Positions 7,691 through 17,730 of a stretch of 42,863 bases of DNA are shown here, in pieces. The translations under genes were made by a program, and so were the position numbers. Source of the stretch: Oscillospiraceae bacterium. GTDB lineage: Bacteria; Bacillota; Clostridia; Oscillospirales; Ruminococcaceae. Under the pieces are notes generated by a model, which saw only the letters and a program-made list of their open reading frames with translations, was not told the origin of the DNA and did no database searches. The DNA lies in contig JAFUAD010000027.1 in assembly GCA_017460835.1 (NCBI GenBank), forward strand, positions 1 through 42,863. The letters are read 5' to 3'. Each line of letters begins with the position of its first letter. The stretch's first letter is position 1.

Positions 7691-9760
7691 ATGAAACCGA
7701 CTGATGTATTCGGAAGCCTTGTGTTCAATGACGCCGTTATGCAGGAGCGCCTGCCGAAGGCGGTCTACAAATCTCTGCACGAGACCATCGCAAACGGCAA
7801 GGACATCGACCCGACCGTCGCGGATGTGGTCGCGAGCGCGATGCGCGAATGGGCCGTGGAGAACGGTGCGACGCACTACACCCACTGGTTCCAGCCGATG
7901 ACCGGCATCACCGCCGAGAAGCACGACAGCTTCCTCTCCCCGGACGGAAACGGCGGCGCGATCCTCGAATTCTCCGGCAAGGAGCTCATCAAGGGCGAAC
8001 CGGATGCATCCTCGTTCCCCTCGGGCGGCCTGCGCGCAACCTTTGAGGCGAGGGGCTATACCGCATGGGACCCGACCTCCTATGCGTTCATCAAGGAAAA
8101 CAGCCTGTGCATCCCGACCGCATTCTATTCGTACAGCGGCGAGGCACTCGATAAGAAAACACCGCTGCTGCGCTCGATGGAGGCTGTCAGCGAGCAGGCC
8201 GTGAAGGTGCTGCACCAGCTTGGCTTTGCCGATGTGAAGCGCGTCAGCGGAACCGTCGGGCCGGAGCAGGAATATTTCCTCATCGACCGCGAAATGGCAA
8301 AGAAGCGCAAGGATCTCATCTTCACCGGCAGAACGCTCTTTGGTGCGAAGGCTCCGAAGGGGCAGGAGATGGAGGATCACTATTTCGGCGTGATCCGGCC
8401 GCGTGTGCAGGCGTTCATGAAGGATCTGAACGAGGAACTCTGGAAGCTCGGCATCTATGCCAAAACCGAGCACAACGAGGTTGCGCCGGCACAGCACGAG
8501 CTCGCGCCGGTCTACACGACCATGAACCTCGCCTGTGACCACAATCAGCTCACAATGGAGATCATGAAGAAGGTCGCGGAGCGCCACGGGCTGATGTGCC
8601 TGCTGCACGAAAAGCCCTTCGCCGGCGTCAACGGCAGCGGAAAGCACAACAACTGGTCGCTCTCGACCGACACCGGCATCAACCTTTTTGCGCCGGGCAA
8701 AACGCCGGAGCGCAAGCGCCTGTTTTTGCTGATGGTCGCGGCGGTTGTTGCGGCGGTAGACGAGCATCAGGATCTGCTGAGAATGTCGGTTGCATCGGCG
8801 GGTAACGATCACAGACTCGGTGCCAATGAAGCGCCGCCCGCGATCGTTTCGGTCTACCTCGGAAATGACCTCCAGCTCCAGCTTGAGGCTGCCGCAGAGG
8901 GCAGAGATGAGGAAACACACCGCGAGACCTTCGCGACCGGGGTCCATGTTCTCCCGGATTTCCGGAAGGATACCGGCGACCGCAACCGCACCTCGCCGAT
9001 GGCATTTACCGGAAACAAGTTCGAGTTCCGGATGCTCGGCTCGGAAAATTCGATCGCGGATACCAACATCGCACTGAACACGATTTTTGCCGAAGCGCTG
9101 TGCAATTTCGCTGAGAAGCTGGAGGGCGCGGAGGATGTCGCCGCGGCAGTACAGCAGATTCTCGCGGACACGCTGAAGGAGCACGGCCGCATCATCTTCA
9201 ACGGCAACAACTATTCGCAGGAATGGGTCGCTGAGGCGGAGCGCCGCGGGCTGCTCAATCTGCGGACAACGGCAGACGCAATGCACGCATTTGCGACAGA
9301 AAAGAATGTCGCGCTGTTCAAGAAATTCGGCGTATACAACCACAGCGAGATCGTCTCGCGCAAGGACATTCTGCTGGAGAATTACACAAAGCTCATCGCG
9401 ATCGAGGCAAACACGATGATCGACATGGCGAGAACGCAGATCATCCCGGCGGGCTTCCGCTACGGCGAATCGCTCGCGGACAGTGCGCTCAAGAAGAAGG
9501 AGCTCGGCGTACAGAGCACCGCGGAGACCGATCTGCTCCGCAGAGTCAGTGCGCTGACCGACGAGATCGCCGCAAAGACCGAGGCGCTCGAAAATGTGCT
9601 GATCGGGCTCTACGACAACGAGCATCCGTCCTACTTCTGCCGCGACACGGTCATCCCGGCGATGAACGAGCTGCGCGCCGCTGCCGATCAGCTCGAACCT
9701 CTGACCGCGAAGGAATATCAGCCCTTCCCGACCTACGCTGATCTGCTTTACAGCGTTTGA
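7691..9760 (+). CDS. glnN: Glutamine synthetase type III
   Basis: A 689-residue GSIII (ammonia + glutamate + ATP to glutamine), the large dodecameric class found in Bacteroides, Ruminococcus and relatives. Typical segments are present: [47 protein letters not shown] and [16 protein letters not shown]. The start at 7691 (MKPTDVFGS) follows AAAGGATG; the frame is open upstream through the leader but that part is the RNA switch. Expression should depend on the ANTAR-type leader at 7607-7662 and so on the regulator encoded just upstream. Length is normal for GSIII (about 690-730). Confidence 0.96.
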   Translation: MKPTDVFGSLVFNDAVMQERLPKAVYKSLHETIANGKDIDPTVADVVASAMREWAVENGATHYTHWFQPMTGITAEKHDSFLSPDGNGGAILEFSGKELIKGEPDASSFPSGGLRATFEARGYTAWDPTSYAFIKENSLCIPTAFYSYSGEALDKKTPLLRSMEAVSEQAVKVLHQLGFADVKRVSGTVGPEQEYFLIDREMAKKRKDLIFTGRTLFGAKAPKGQEMEDHYFGVIRPRVQAFMKDLNEELWKLGIYAKTEHNEVAPAQHELAPVYTTMNLACDHNQLTMEIMKKVAERHGLMCLLHEKPFAGVNGSGKHNNWSLSTDTGINLFAPGKTPERKRLFLLMVAAVVAAVDEHQDLLRMSVASAGNDHRLGANEAPPAIVSVYLGNDLQLQLEAAAEGRDEETHRETFATGVHVLPDFRKDTGDRNRTSPMAFTGNKFEFRMLGSENSIADTNIALNTIFAEALCNFAEKLEGAEDVAAAVQQILADTLKEHGRIIFNGNNYSQEWVAEAERRGLLNLRTTADAMHAFATEKNVALFKKFGVYNHSEIVSRKDILLENYTKLIAIEANTMIDMARTQIIPAGFRYGESLADSALKKKELGVQSTAETDLLRRVSALTDEIAAKTEALENVLIGLYDNEHPSYFCRDTVIPAMNELRAAADQLEPLTAKEYQPFPTYADLLYSV

Positions 9761-9778
9761 TTATGAGAATATTGCGGT

Positions 9779-9803
9779 GCCGCATTGCAGAACGCAGTGC
9801 GGC
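9779..9803 (+). terminator. Strong hairpin between glnN and carA, no U-tract
   Basis: A 10-bp stem, GCCGCATTGC (9779-9788) with GCAGTGCGGC (9794-9803), one G-U pair and a 5-nt loop. No T run follows, so it may protect the glnN mRNA 3' end or attenuate rather than fully terminate. The carA ribosome site lies about 20 nt downstream. Confidence 0.45.
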
Positions 9804-9830
9804 TTGCCGTGTAATCTGAGGGGTGAGGAA

Positions 9831-10934
9831 ATGATCGGAACGGAATCAAAGCCGGGCTGTCTGGTGCTGGAAAACGGTGCCGTTTTTCACGGGACGCGGC
9901 TCGGCTCGATGAATAATACAACGGCGGAGATCGTCTTTGCGACGGGCATGAACGGGTATCTCGAAACGCTGACCGACCCGAGCTACTGCGGGCAGGGGGT
10001 CGTGCAGACCTTCCCGCTGATCGGAAATTACGGCGTGATACCGGAGGATTTTGAATCGGAAAAGCCGCATTTATCGGCGTATATTGCTTCGGAGATTTGC
10101 GGGGAGCCGTCGAATTTTCGCAGCCGCGGCAGGCTGATCGACTGGCTCACGGAGCAGGATATTCCGGTGCTCAGCGGTGTCGATACACGGACGCTGACGC
10201 GCATGCTCCGCGATCGCGGTACGATGAACGGGATGATCTGCGATACGCCGGAGCAGGCCGATCTTGCGCAGATACGCGCTTATCGCGTGAAGGATACCGT
10301 GAAGCGGACGACATGCAGTGCGGCTTATTCACTCGGCGATGCCAGTGCAACGCGGCACATCGTTTTGCTGGATTTCGGAGCAAAGGCCAATATCGCGCGG
10401 TCGTTGGTACAGCGCGGCTGCCGGGTCACGGTCATGCCGGCTGATACAAAATGCGAGGAAATTGCGAAGCTCGAACCGGACGGCATCATGCTCTCAAACG
10501 GCGCAGGCGATCCGGCGGATAACCCGGAGATCATCGCGGAGCTGAAAAAGATCATCGCGCTGAATATTCCGATCATGGCGATCTGCCTCGGGCATCAGCT
10601 TCTCGCGCTGGCAAACGGCATCCCGACCGCAAAGCTCAAATTCGGGCACCGCGGCGCGAATCAGCCGGTGCTGAATCTTGAAACAAACCGCATGGCAATC
10701 ACGTCGCAGAATCACGGCTATCAGGTGCAATATAATCCAAATGATGCGCACTGCCGCGAGACCGCTGATCTGCTGTATCTCAACCTCAACGACAACACCT
10801 GCGAGGGGCTGCGCTACCGGAAATTTCCGGCGATATCGGTGCAGTTTCATCCGGAGGCGTGCGCCGGCCCGCAGGATACTGCGTTCCTGTTCGATGAATT
10901 CATGCAGATGACGGAGGTGCAAAAATGCCGCTGA
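9831..10934 (+). CDS. carA: Carbamoyl-phosphate synthase small (glutaminase) subunit
   Basis: A 367-residue CarA supplying ammonia from glutamine to CarB. The N-terminal domain shows LVLENGAVFHGTRLG and ATGMNGYLETLTDPSYCGQ; the C-terminal class I amidotransferase shows LSNGAGDPAD, the nucleophile in IMAICLGHQLLALA and the His/Glu pair in VQFHPEA. The start at 9831 follows GGGGTGAGGAA. Its last codons overlap the carB start by 10 bp, giving translational coupling. The product serves arginine and pyrimidine synthesis, which fits the nearby pyrG. Confidence 0.96.
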   Translation: MIGTESKPGCLVLENGAVFHGTRLGSMNNTTAEIVFATGMNGYLETLTDPSYCGQGVVQTFPLIGNYGVIPEDFESEKPHLSAYIASEICGEPSNFRSRGRLIDWLTEQDIPVLSGVDTRTLTRMLRDRGTMNGMICDTPEQADLAQIRAYRVKDTVKRTTCSAAYSLGDASATRHIVLLDFGAKANIARSLVQRGCRVTVMPADTKCEEIAKLEPDGIMLSNGAGDPADNPEIIAELKKIIALNIPIMAICLGHQLLALANGIPTAKLKFGHRGANQPVLNLETNRMAITSQNHGYQVQYNPNDAHCRETADLLYLNLNDNTCEGLRYRKFPAISVQFHPEACAGPQDTAFLFDEFMQMTEVQKCR

Positions 10935-13900
10935 ATCGTGATATTCATAAGGTTCTGGTCATCGGCTCCGGCCCGATTGTGATTGGTCAGGCGGCGGAAT
11001 TTGACTACTCCGGCACGCAAGCCTGCCGCGCACTGAAGGAGGAGGGCATCGAGGTCGTGCTCGTCAACTCGAACCCCGCGACGATCATGACGGACAGCCG
11101 CATCGCCGACCGGATTTACATGGAGCCGCTGAAATCCGAGGTCATAAAGCGAATCTGCCGCATGGAGCGGCCGGACAGCATCCTCTCCGGCCTCGGCGGG
11201 CAGACCGGCCTGAACCTCTGCGCGGAGCTCGCCGAGAGCGGATTCCTCGCGGAGCAGGGCATCCGGCTGCTCGGCGCGAATCCGGAAACCATCGCGCGCG
11301 CGGAGGACCGCAGGCTGTTCAAGGAGACGATGGATTCGATCGGGCAGCCGTGCATCCCCTCTGACATCGCCGAGGACATGGAATCCGCGCGGCGGATCGC
11401 GGCAGAGATCGGCTACCCGGTCATCATCCGCCCCGCGTTTACGCTCGGCGGAACGGGCGGCGGCATCGCGGAATCGCCGGAGGATTTGGAACATATTGCG
11501 GAGGCCGGACTTCGGCTTTCTCCGATTCATCAGATTCTCGTGGAGCGGTGCATTGCCGGATGGAAGGAGATCGAATTCGAGATCATCCGCGATGCAGACG
11601 GCAATAAGCTGACCGTCTGCTCGATGGAGAATTTTGACCCTGTCGGCATTCATACCGGCGATTCCATCGTCATTGCGCCGGCGGTCACACTTTCCGACAA
11701 GGAATATCAAATGCTGCGCACAGCCGCGCTGAAAATCGCGGAGGTGCTGAAAATTGAGGGCGGCTGCAACTGCCAGTTTGCGCTCAATCCCGATTCATTT
11801 GAATATGCGGTGATCGAAGTCAATCCGCGCGTATCGCGCTCCTCTGCACTCGCCTCGAAGGCGACCGGCTACCCGATCGCAAAGGTCGCAGCGAAAATCG
11901 CAGTCGGATACCGGCTGTATGAAATCGCGAACAAGGTCACAGGAAAAACGAGCGCGGCATTTGAGCCTGCTTTGGATTATGTTGCGGTCAAGATGCCGAA
12001 GTTTCCGTTCGAGAAATTTGCCGGTGCATCGCATCGGCTCGGCACACAGATGAAGGCGACCGGCGAGGTCATGGCGATCTCCGACAGCTTTGAGTCGGCG
12101 CTGCTGAAGGCGCTGCGCGGCGCAGAGGTCAAGCACAGCGCACTGCTCGTTCGGGCGCTGCGGGATATGCCTGACGAAGCACTGCGCGAGCATCTGATTC
12201 ATGCGGATGATATTCGGTTGTTCGCAGTTTCTGAGGCACTGCGCCGCGGGTACAGTGTGGATGAAATCCACGCATTATCGAAGATTGACGCATGGTTTCT
12301 CCATAAAATTGTAAATCTGATCAAATGTGAATGTTCCCTCGAATCCGAACCGCTGACCGATGATCTGTACCGCAGGGCGAAGCGCTTTGGGTACCCGGAT
12401 GCTGCGATCAAAGCGATCTCCGGGCAGGAAATCCCGCAGAACAAAATCCGCCCGATCTTCCGCATGGTCGATACCTGCGCGGGCGAATTTGCAGCAGAAA
12501 CGCCCTATTTCTACGGCGTTTGCCTGCCGGATGCCGTGCCGGAGGCGAACGAGGCAGCACAGTTCCTCGCGGGGAAGGCGCATCGCACGGTCGCGGTGCT
12601 CGGCAGCGGACCCATCCGCATCGGGCAGGGCATCGAATTCGATTATTCGGCGGTGCATTGCGTGCAGGTGCTGAAGCAGGCGGGCTACGAGGTCGTGCTC
12701 ATCAACAACAACCCCGAAACGGTCTCGACGGACTTTGACACTGCCGATCGACTGTATTTCGAGCCGCTGACGCCGGAGGATGTGCTTGCGATTCTCGCGC
12801 TGGAGCGCCCTGTCGGTGTGGTGACGGCGTTCGGCGGGCAGACCGCGATCCGGCTTGCGCGGACGATCGAGGAGGCGGGCTACCGTCTGCTCGGCGCATC
12901 TGCGGACAGCATCGACCTCGCGGAGGATCGCGAGCGGTTTGATGCGCTGCTGGAATCGCTGCAAATCGAGCGGCCGCGCGGCTGCACGGTCAATACGCTC
13001 GATGAGGCTGCGGAGGCCGTCCGGACGCTCGGGCTGCCGGTGCTGGTGCGGCCGTCCTATGTCCTCGGCGGGCAGAATATGAACATCGCCTTCGAGGAAA
13101 ATGACGTTTCTGCGTTCATGCAGAATATCCTCGCGGACGGCATCGACAACCCCGTGCTGATCGACCAGTACATCCGCGGGACGGAGATCGAGGTGGACGC
13201 GATCTGCGACGGACGCGACATTCTCATCCCCGGCATCATGGAGCATATCGAGCGCACGGGCGTTCATTCCGGCGACTCGATCGCGATTTGTCCGCCGGTT
13301 CACATCGACGACGATATGCGAAAGAAAATCCTCACAGATACGAAGAAAATCTGCCTCGGCCTGCATGCGGTCGGGCTGATCAATCTGCAATACATTGTCA
13401 AGGGGCAGTCGCTCTATGTGATCGAGGTCAACCCGCGTGCATCGCGAACCGTGCCGTTCATGAGCAAGCTGACGGGGCTGCCGCTCTGCGACTGCGCAAT
13501 GCGCGTGTGCCTCGGCGAAAAGCTCGCGGAAACGGAATTCGGCACGGGCTATTACAAGACGCCGCCCTATACCGCGGTCAAGGTGCCGGTGTTCTCGTTT
13601 GAGAAGATCGGCGGCGAATCGCAGCTCGGGCCGGAGATGAAATCGACGGGCGAGGTCATCGGCATCGGCAAGACGCTGACCGAGGCGCTCTACAAGGGGC
13701 TGCGCGCGGCGGGCTACCGCCTTGAGGATACGGGCGGGAATCGGAAGGGCGTTCTGCTGACGGTCTGTGATGCGGATAAGCCCGATATCGTCGAAATTGC
13801 GCGAAAATTCGCAAAACTTGGCTTTGTGCTCTATGCGACGGGCGGCACGGCTGCGGCGCTTTCGCGTGCCGGACTTGCCGTACATACGCTGCAAAAGCTG

Positions 13901-14986
13901 CATACCGGCGACACCGAGACCTTCACCCTCATGGAGAACGGCACGATCCGCTACATCGTCTCGACCGACGCCAATGCGCGCATGGCTGCCCGCGACGGCG
14001 CGAAGATCCGGAAAAAGGCAGTGGAGCTCGGCATTCCCTGCCTGACCTGCACCGATACCGCGGCGGCAGTCGCAAACTGCCTGCACACGGGCTATCGGGA
14101 TTCCAATGTGGAGCTGATGAATATGAATCATCTGAGAACGGCAAAGCGCCGCATCCCGTTTGTGAAAATGCACGGCTGCGGCAATGACTATATCTATGTG
14201 AACTGCATCGAAAAGCGCATATCTGCGCCGGAATCGCTCAGCGTCCAGCTCTCCGACCGGCATTTCGGCATCGGCGGCGACGGGCTCGTGCTGATCGAAT
14301 CCTCCGACATTGCGGATGCGCGGATGCGGATGTTCAATCTCGACGGCAGCGAGGGCAATATGTGCGGCAATGCGATCCGCTGCGTCGCAAAATATCTCTA
14401 TGACAACGGAATCTGCCCGAAAAAGGACATTGTCATCGAGACAAAAAGCGGCCTGCGCACCGTCACCGTGACTACGCAAAACGGCGTTGTCACAAAAGCG
14501 GCGGTGAACATGGGCAGCGCGATCTTTGACACAAAGCGGATTCCGGTTCGCTCGGATGCCGGGGAAATGATCGCGAAGCCGCTGACCGTCTGCGGGAGGG
14601 AGTACACCGTCACCTGCGTGTCGATGGGCAACCCGCACTGCGTGGTCTTCGGCGATAACCCCGAGGCACTGGAGCTCAAAGCGATCGGCCCGGAATTTGA
14701 GCATCATCCCGCTTTTCCGGAGGGGGTCAACACGGAATTCGTGCAGGTCATCGACGATCACACGCTGCGGATGCGCGTCTGGGAGCGCGGCTCCGGCGAG
14801 ACAATGGCCTGCGGCACAGGCGCCTGCGCGACCGTTGCGGCGGCCGTGAAAAACGGCTTCTGCCGACCCGACACCGATGTGACCGTGCATCTGAACGGCG
14901 GCGACCTCGTGATCCGGTATACGGAGGAGGCCGTGTTCATGACCGGCGAGGCGGTGCTGGTATTCAGCGGAGAAATTGAGGTATAA
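10925..14986 (+). CDS. carB-dapF: Carbamoyl-phosphate synthase large subunit fused to diaminopimelate epimerase
   Basis: One uninterrupted 1353-residue frame. Residues about 1-1065 are a complete CarB: first half starting VLVIGSGPIVIGQAAEFDYSG, second half starting near 554 with VAVLGSGPIRIGQGIEFDYS, and a C-terminal MGS-like allosteric domain (about 940-1060). From about 1076 the sequence is a complete DapF: PFVKMHGCGNDYIYVN, FGIGGDGLVLI, catalytic Cys1147 (NMCGNAIRC) and Cys1296 (MACGTGACATV). CarB makes carbamoyl phosphate; DapF isomerises LL- to meso-diaminopimelate. Near the junction lie two Met codons (1065, 1067) preceded by GGAG, so internal initiation could also yield free DapF. The dapL and lysA genes follow. 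A lost stop codon is the simplest origin; a sequencing error cannot be excluded. Confidence 0.9.
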   Translation: MPLNRDIHKVLVIGSGPIVIGQAAEFDYSGTQACRALKEEGIEVVLVNSNPATIMTDSRIADRIYMEPLKSEVIKRICRMERPDSILSGLGGQTGLNLCAELAESGFLAEQGIRLLGANPETIARAEDRRLFKETMDSIGQPCIPSDIAEDMESARRIAAEIGYPVIIRPAFTLGGTGGGIAESPEDLEHIAEAGLRLSPIHQILVERCIAGWKEIEFEIIRDADGNKLTVCSMENFDPVGIHTGDSIVIAPAVTLSDKEYQMLRTAALKIAEVLKIEGGCNCQFALNPDSFEYAVIEVNPRVSRSSALASKATGYPIAKVAAKIAVGYRLYEIANKVTGKTSAAFEPALDYVAVKMPKFPFEKFAGASHRLGTQMKATGEVMAISDSFESALLKALRGAEVKHSALLVRALRDMPDEALREHLIHADDIRLFAVSEALRRGYSVDEIHALSKIDAWFLHKIVNLIKCECSLESEPLTDDLYRRAKRFGYPDAAIKAISGQEIPQNKIRPIFRMVDTCAGEFAAETPYFYGVCLPDAVPEANEAAQFLAGKAHRTVAVLGSGPIRIGQGIEFDYSAVHCVQVLKQAGYEVVLINNNPETVSTDFDTADRLYFEPLTPEDVLAILALERPVGVVTAFGGQTAIRLARTIEEAGYRLLGASADSIDLAEDRERFDALLESLQIERPRGCTVNTLDEAAEAVRTLGLPVLVRPSYVLGGQNMNIAFEENDVSAFMQNILADGIDNPVLIDQYIRGTEIEVDAICDGRDILIPGIMEHIERTGVHSGDSIAICPPVHIDDDMRKKILTDTKKICLGLHAVGLINLQYIVKGQSLYVIEVNPRASRTVPFMSKLTGLPLCDCAMRVCLGEKLAETEFGTGYYKTPPYTAVKVPVFSFEKIGGESQLGPEMKSTGEVIGIGKTLTEALYKGLRAAGYRLEDTGGNRKGVLLTVCDADKPDIVEIARKFAKLGFVLYATGGTAAALSRAGLAVHTLQKLHTGDTETFTLMENGTIRYIVSTDANARMAARDGAKIRKKAVELGIPCLTCTDTAAAVANCLHTGYRDSNVELMNMNHLRTAKRRIPFVKMHGCGNDYIYVNCIEKRISAPESLSVQLSDRHFGIGGDGLVLIESSDIADARMRMFNLDGSEGNMCGNAIRCVAKYLYDNGICPKKDIVIETKSGLRTVTVTTQNGVVTKAAVNMGSAIFDTKRIPVRSDAGEMIAKPLTVCGREYTVTCVSMGNPHCVVFGDNPEALELKAIGPEFEHHPAFPEGVNTEFVQVIDDHTLRMRVWERGSGETMACGTGACATVAAAVKNGFCRPDTDVTVHLNGGDLVIRYTEEAVFMTGEAVLVFSGEIEV

Positions 14987-15012
14987 CCGCATCACAGAAA
15001 GGAAATGAGAAT

Positions 15013-16188
15013 ATGAAGGTCAATCATCACGCTCTGGAGCTGGAGCAGAATTATCTGTTTTCGGAGGTCGCAAGGCGCATTCGCACATTTCAGGCAGAAA
15101 ACCCCGGCAGGGAGCTGCTGAAGCTCAGCATCGGGGATGTGACCCGGCCGCTCAGCCCGATTATCACGGAGGAAATGAAGGCCGCCGCCGAGGAAATGGC
15201 ACATGCGGAGACCTTTCACGGCTACGGCGCGGAGCAGGGCGAGGCGTTCCTGCGCGAGGCGATCGCGGGCTATTATCAGCAGCGCGGCATGGACATCGCG
15301 GCGGAGGATGTGTTCGTCAGCGACGGCGCAAAATGCGATCTCGGCAATCTCTGCGACCTGTTCGATTCGGACAACACCGTGCTGCTGCCGAATCCGGTTT
15401 ATCCGGTCTATTACGACACGAGCATCATGGCGGGGCGGCGCGTGATCTTCGCAGACGGCACAAAGGAAAACGGCTTCCTGCCGATGCCGGACGCAAGCAT
15501 ACAGGCCGATCTCATCTATCTCTGCTCGCCGAATAACCCGACCGGCGCAGTCTACAACAAGGCGCAGCTCGCTGAATGGATCGCGTATGCGCAGGCACAG
15601 GGCGCACTGATCCTGTTTGATGCGGCCTATGAGGCATACATCCGCGACCCGGCGCTGCCGCACAGCATTTTTGAAATTCCCGGCGCGGAGACCTGCGCAA
15701 TCGAGATCAACTCGCTCTCCAAGACCGCCGGATTTACCGGCGTCCGCTGCGGCTGGACGGTTGTGCCGCGGACGCTGCAATTTGACGGCGCCTCGCTGCA
15801 TGACATGTGGTTCCGGCGCATGGCGACCAAGTACAACGGCACCTCGTATATCATCCAGTGCGCCGCCGCAAAGGTGTTCACGCCGGAGGGACTCCATGCC
15901 GTGCGGCAGGATATTCACTATTATATGGAAAATGCGCGCATCATCAAGGAGGCGCTCAACCGTGCGGGCATCCACTCGGTCGGCGGCGAAAATGCGCCCT
16001 ATGTGTGGATGCAGTGCCCGGAGCAGGCTGATTCGTGGGCGTATTTCGACCATCTGCTGCATGCCTTTGGCATCGCCGGAACGCCCGGCGCGGGCTTCGG
16101 CACGGCAGGACAGGGCTGGCTGCGGTTCTCGTCCTTCGGTACGCGGGAAACCGTCGAAAAGGCTGCGGCATATCTCGAAAGACTGTAA
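15013..16188 (+). CDS. dapL: LL-diaminopimelate aminotransferase
   Basis: A 391-residue class I/II PLP aminotransferase converting tetrahydrodipicolinate directly to LL-diaminopimelate. Family segments are present: LKLSIGDVTRPLSP, GAKCDLGNLCDLF, YLCSPNNPTGAVY, and the PLP lysine K237 in NSLSKTAGFTGVRCGW. Length is normal. The start at 15013 follows AGAAAGGAAATGAG. It lies between the DapF domain and lysA, so the operon encodes the last three lysine steps of the DapL route. No succinylase or acetylase dap genes are seen here, which fits this route. Confidence 0.93.
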   Translation: MKVNHHALELEQNYLFSEVARRIRTFQAENPGRELLKLSIGDVTRPLSPIITEEMKAAAEEMAHAETFHGYGAEQGEAFLREAIAGYYQQRGMDIAAEDVFVSDGAKCDLGNLCDLFDSDNTVLLPNPVYPVYYDTSIMAGRRVIFADGTKENGFLPMPDASIQADLIYLCSPNNPTGAVYNKAQLAEWIAYAQAQGALILFDAAYEAYIRDPALPHSIFEIPGAETCAIEINSLSKTAGFTGVRCGWTVVPRTLQFDGASLHDMWFRRMATKYNGTSYIIQCAAAKVFTPEGLHAVRQDIHYYMENARIIKEALNRAGIHSVGGENAPYVWMQCPEQADSWAYFDHLLHAFGIAGTPGAGFGTAGQGWLRFSSFGTRETVEKAAAYLERL

Positions 16189-16212
16189 ATACAGCGGACT
16201 GTAAATACAGCG
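16181..16212 (+). repeat. Tandem 16-bp duplication at the dapL stop
   Basis: The unit GACTGTAAATACAGCG occurs twice in a row (16181-16196 and 16197-16212). The first copy contains the dapL stop codon TAA. The duplication only lengthens the dapL-lysA spacer and does not change either protein. Confidence 0.85.
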
Positions 16213-16246
16213 GATTTCAAAATTTGTAAGGATCAGGAGATACACA

Positions 16247-17515
16247 ATGAAAAAAATACCGTTTCTTTCAAAAGAACAGGCGGAGGAAATCGCGGCACAG
16301 TACCCGACGCCGTTTCATATCTACGACGAGCGGGGCATCCGCGAAAATGTCCGCCTCGTGAAGCAGGCATTCTCATGGAACAAGGGCTTCCGCGAGTATT
16401 TTGCGGTCAAGGCGACGCCGAATCCCTTTATCCTGAACATTCTGAGGGAGGAGGGCTGCGGCGCGGACTGCTCCTCGCTGACCGAGCTGCAAATGGCGGA
16501 TGCCTGCGGCTTTTCCGGCAGCGAGATCATGTTTTCCTCGAATGTGACGCCGGCTGCGGATTATCAGCTCGCGCATCAGCTCGGCGCCTACATCAATCTC
16601 GACGATATCACGCATATCGAATATCTTGAGCAGCTCACCGGCATCCCGGAGACGATCTGCTGCCGGTACAATGCGGGCGGAGAATTCACGATCTCCACCT
16701 TTGTCATGGACAAGCCGCAGGAGGCCAAATACGGCTTTACCCGCGAGCAGATGTTCGAGGGCTTCCGGCTGCTGATGCAGAAGGGCGCAAAGCACTTCGG
16801 GATTCATGCGTTTCTGGCATCCAATACGCTGACGAATGACTATTACCCGACGCTCGCGGCGCAGATGTTCCGGCTCGCGGCCGATCTGAAGCGCGAAACC
16901 GGCGCGGATATCCGCTTCATCAATCTGTCCGGCGGGGTCGGCGTGGCGTATCACCCGGAGCAGACACCGAACGATATCCTCGCGATCGGTGAGGGCGTCC
17001 GCAGGGTGTACGAGGAGATTCTCGTTCCGGCCGGGCTCGGCGATGTCGCAATTTTCACGGAAATGGGCAGATTCATGCTCGCGCCTTACGGTGCGCTGGT
17101 CACGCGCGTGCTGCATCAGAAGCATATTTACAAGGAATACGTCGGCTGCGATGCCTGCGCGGCAAATCTCATGCGGCCGGCGATGTACGGCGCATACCAT
17201 CACATCACGGTGCTCGGCAAGGAGGATGTCCCCTGCACTTATCTCTGCGATGTGACGGGCGGGCTCTGCGAAAACAACGACAAATTTGCGGTTGACCGGC
17301 TGCTGCCGCCGGTGGAGATCGGCGATCTGATCTATATTCACGACACCGGCGCGCACGGCTTCTCGATGGGGTACAATTACAACGGCAGGCTGCGCTCTGC
17401 GGAGCTGCTGCTCTGTGAGGACGGCAGTGTGAAGCTGATTCGCCGCGCGGAGACACCGGCAGATTACTTTGCGACATTCGATTTCTGCGGGATCATGGAC
17501 AAATACCGGAAGTAA
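16247..17515 (+). CDS. lysA: Diaminopimelate decarboxylase
   Basis: A 422-residue fold-type III PLP decarboxylase producing lysine from meso-diaminopimelate. The PLP lysine is K55 in YFAVKATPNP, the glycine-rich phosphate-binding segment is NLSGGVGVAY, and the C-terminal domain carries the Cys-containing segment CDVTGGLCENNDKF. It differs somewhat from Bacillus LysA and resembles the clostridial LysA/NspC-like branch, but position directly after dapF-dapL supports diaminopimelate as substrate. An AGGAG ribosome site precedes the ATG. A strong bidirectional terminator lies downstream at 17660-17703. Confidence 0.9.
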   Translation: MKKIPFLSKEQAEEIAAQYPTPFHIYDERGIRENVRLVKQAFSWNKGFREYFAVKATPNPFILNILREEGCGADCSSLTELQMADACGFSGSEIMFSSNVTPAADYQLAHQLGAYINLDDITHIEYLEQLTGIPETICCRYNAGGEFTISTFVMDKPQEAKYGFTREQMFEGFRLLMQKGAKHFGIHAFLASNTLTNDYYPTLAAQMFRLAADLKRETGADIRFINLSGGVGVAYHPEQTPNDILAIGEGVRRVYEEILVPAGLGDVAIFTEMGRFMLAPYGALVTRVLHQKHIYKEYVGCDACAANLMRPAMYGAYHHITVLGKEDVPCTYLCDVTGGLCENNDKFAVDRLLPPVEIGDLIYIHDTGAHGFSMGYNYNGRLRSAELLLCEDGSVKLIRRAETPADYFATFDFCGIMDKYRK

Positions 17516-17730
17516 AGATGTATCTCCGATGGATTGATAATGGGGCTCTCCTCCAAACCTCGCTTAAGGGACATTGTCTTAGAATTCCGTTATAAGTAAA
17601 TGCTGGATTATGCGTACATTTTACATTTCTTCTCATATTGATCTTTCCCGACAAAATAGAGCTTCGCTCAGGCCGTTTCAAATGCCTGAGCGAAGCTGTT
17701 TTTCTAATGAGCATCCGCCGCCGTCACCGC
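17516..17730. other. Intergenic spacer between convergent genes
   Basis: No gene is recognised. The first 130 bp are more AT-rich than the flanks and resemble nothing I can name. The terminator hairpin occupies the second half. Confidence 0.4.
17660..17703 (+). terminator. Bidirectional terminator between lysA and the cysteine desulfurase
   Basis: A perfect 14-bp stem pairs 17660-17673 with 17684-17697, with a 10-nt loop. A T run follows on the plus strand and an A-rich stretch precedes it, so it can terminate lysA and also the convergent minus-strand operon. Confidence 0.85.

Noticed and set aside
12275-14995. Minus-strand open frame of 906 codons opposite carB-dapF
   Set aside because: Shadow of the fusion gene; His/Arg-rich, no motif, no ribosome site.
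14987-15012. Lysine riboswitch in front of the lysine genes
   Set aside because: The gaps before dapL and lysA are too short for one, and dapF is fused to carB.
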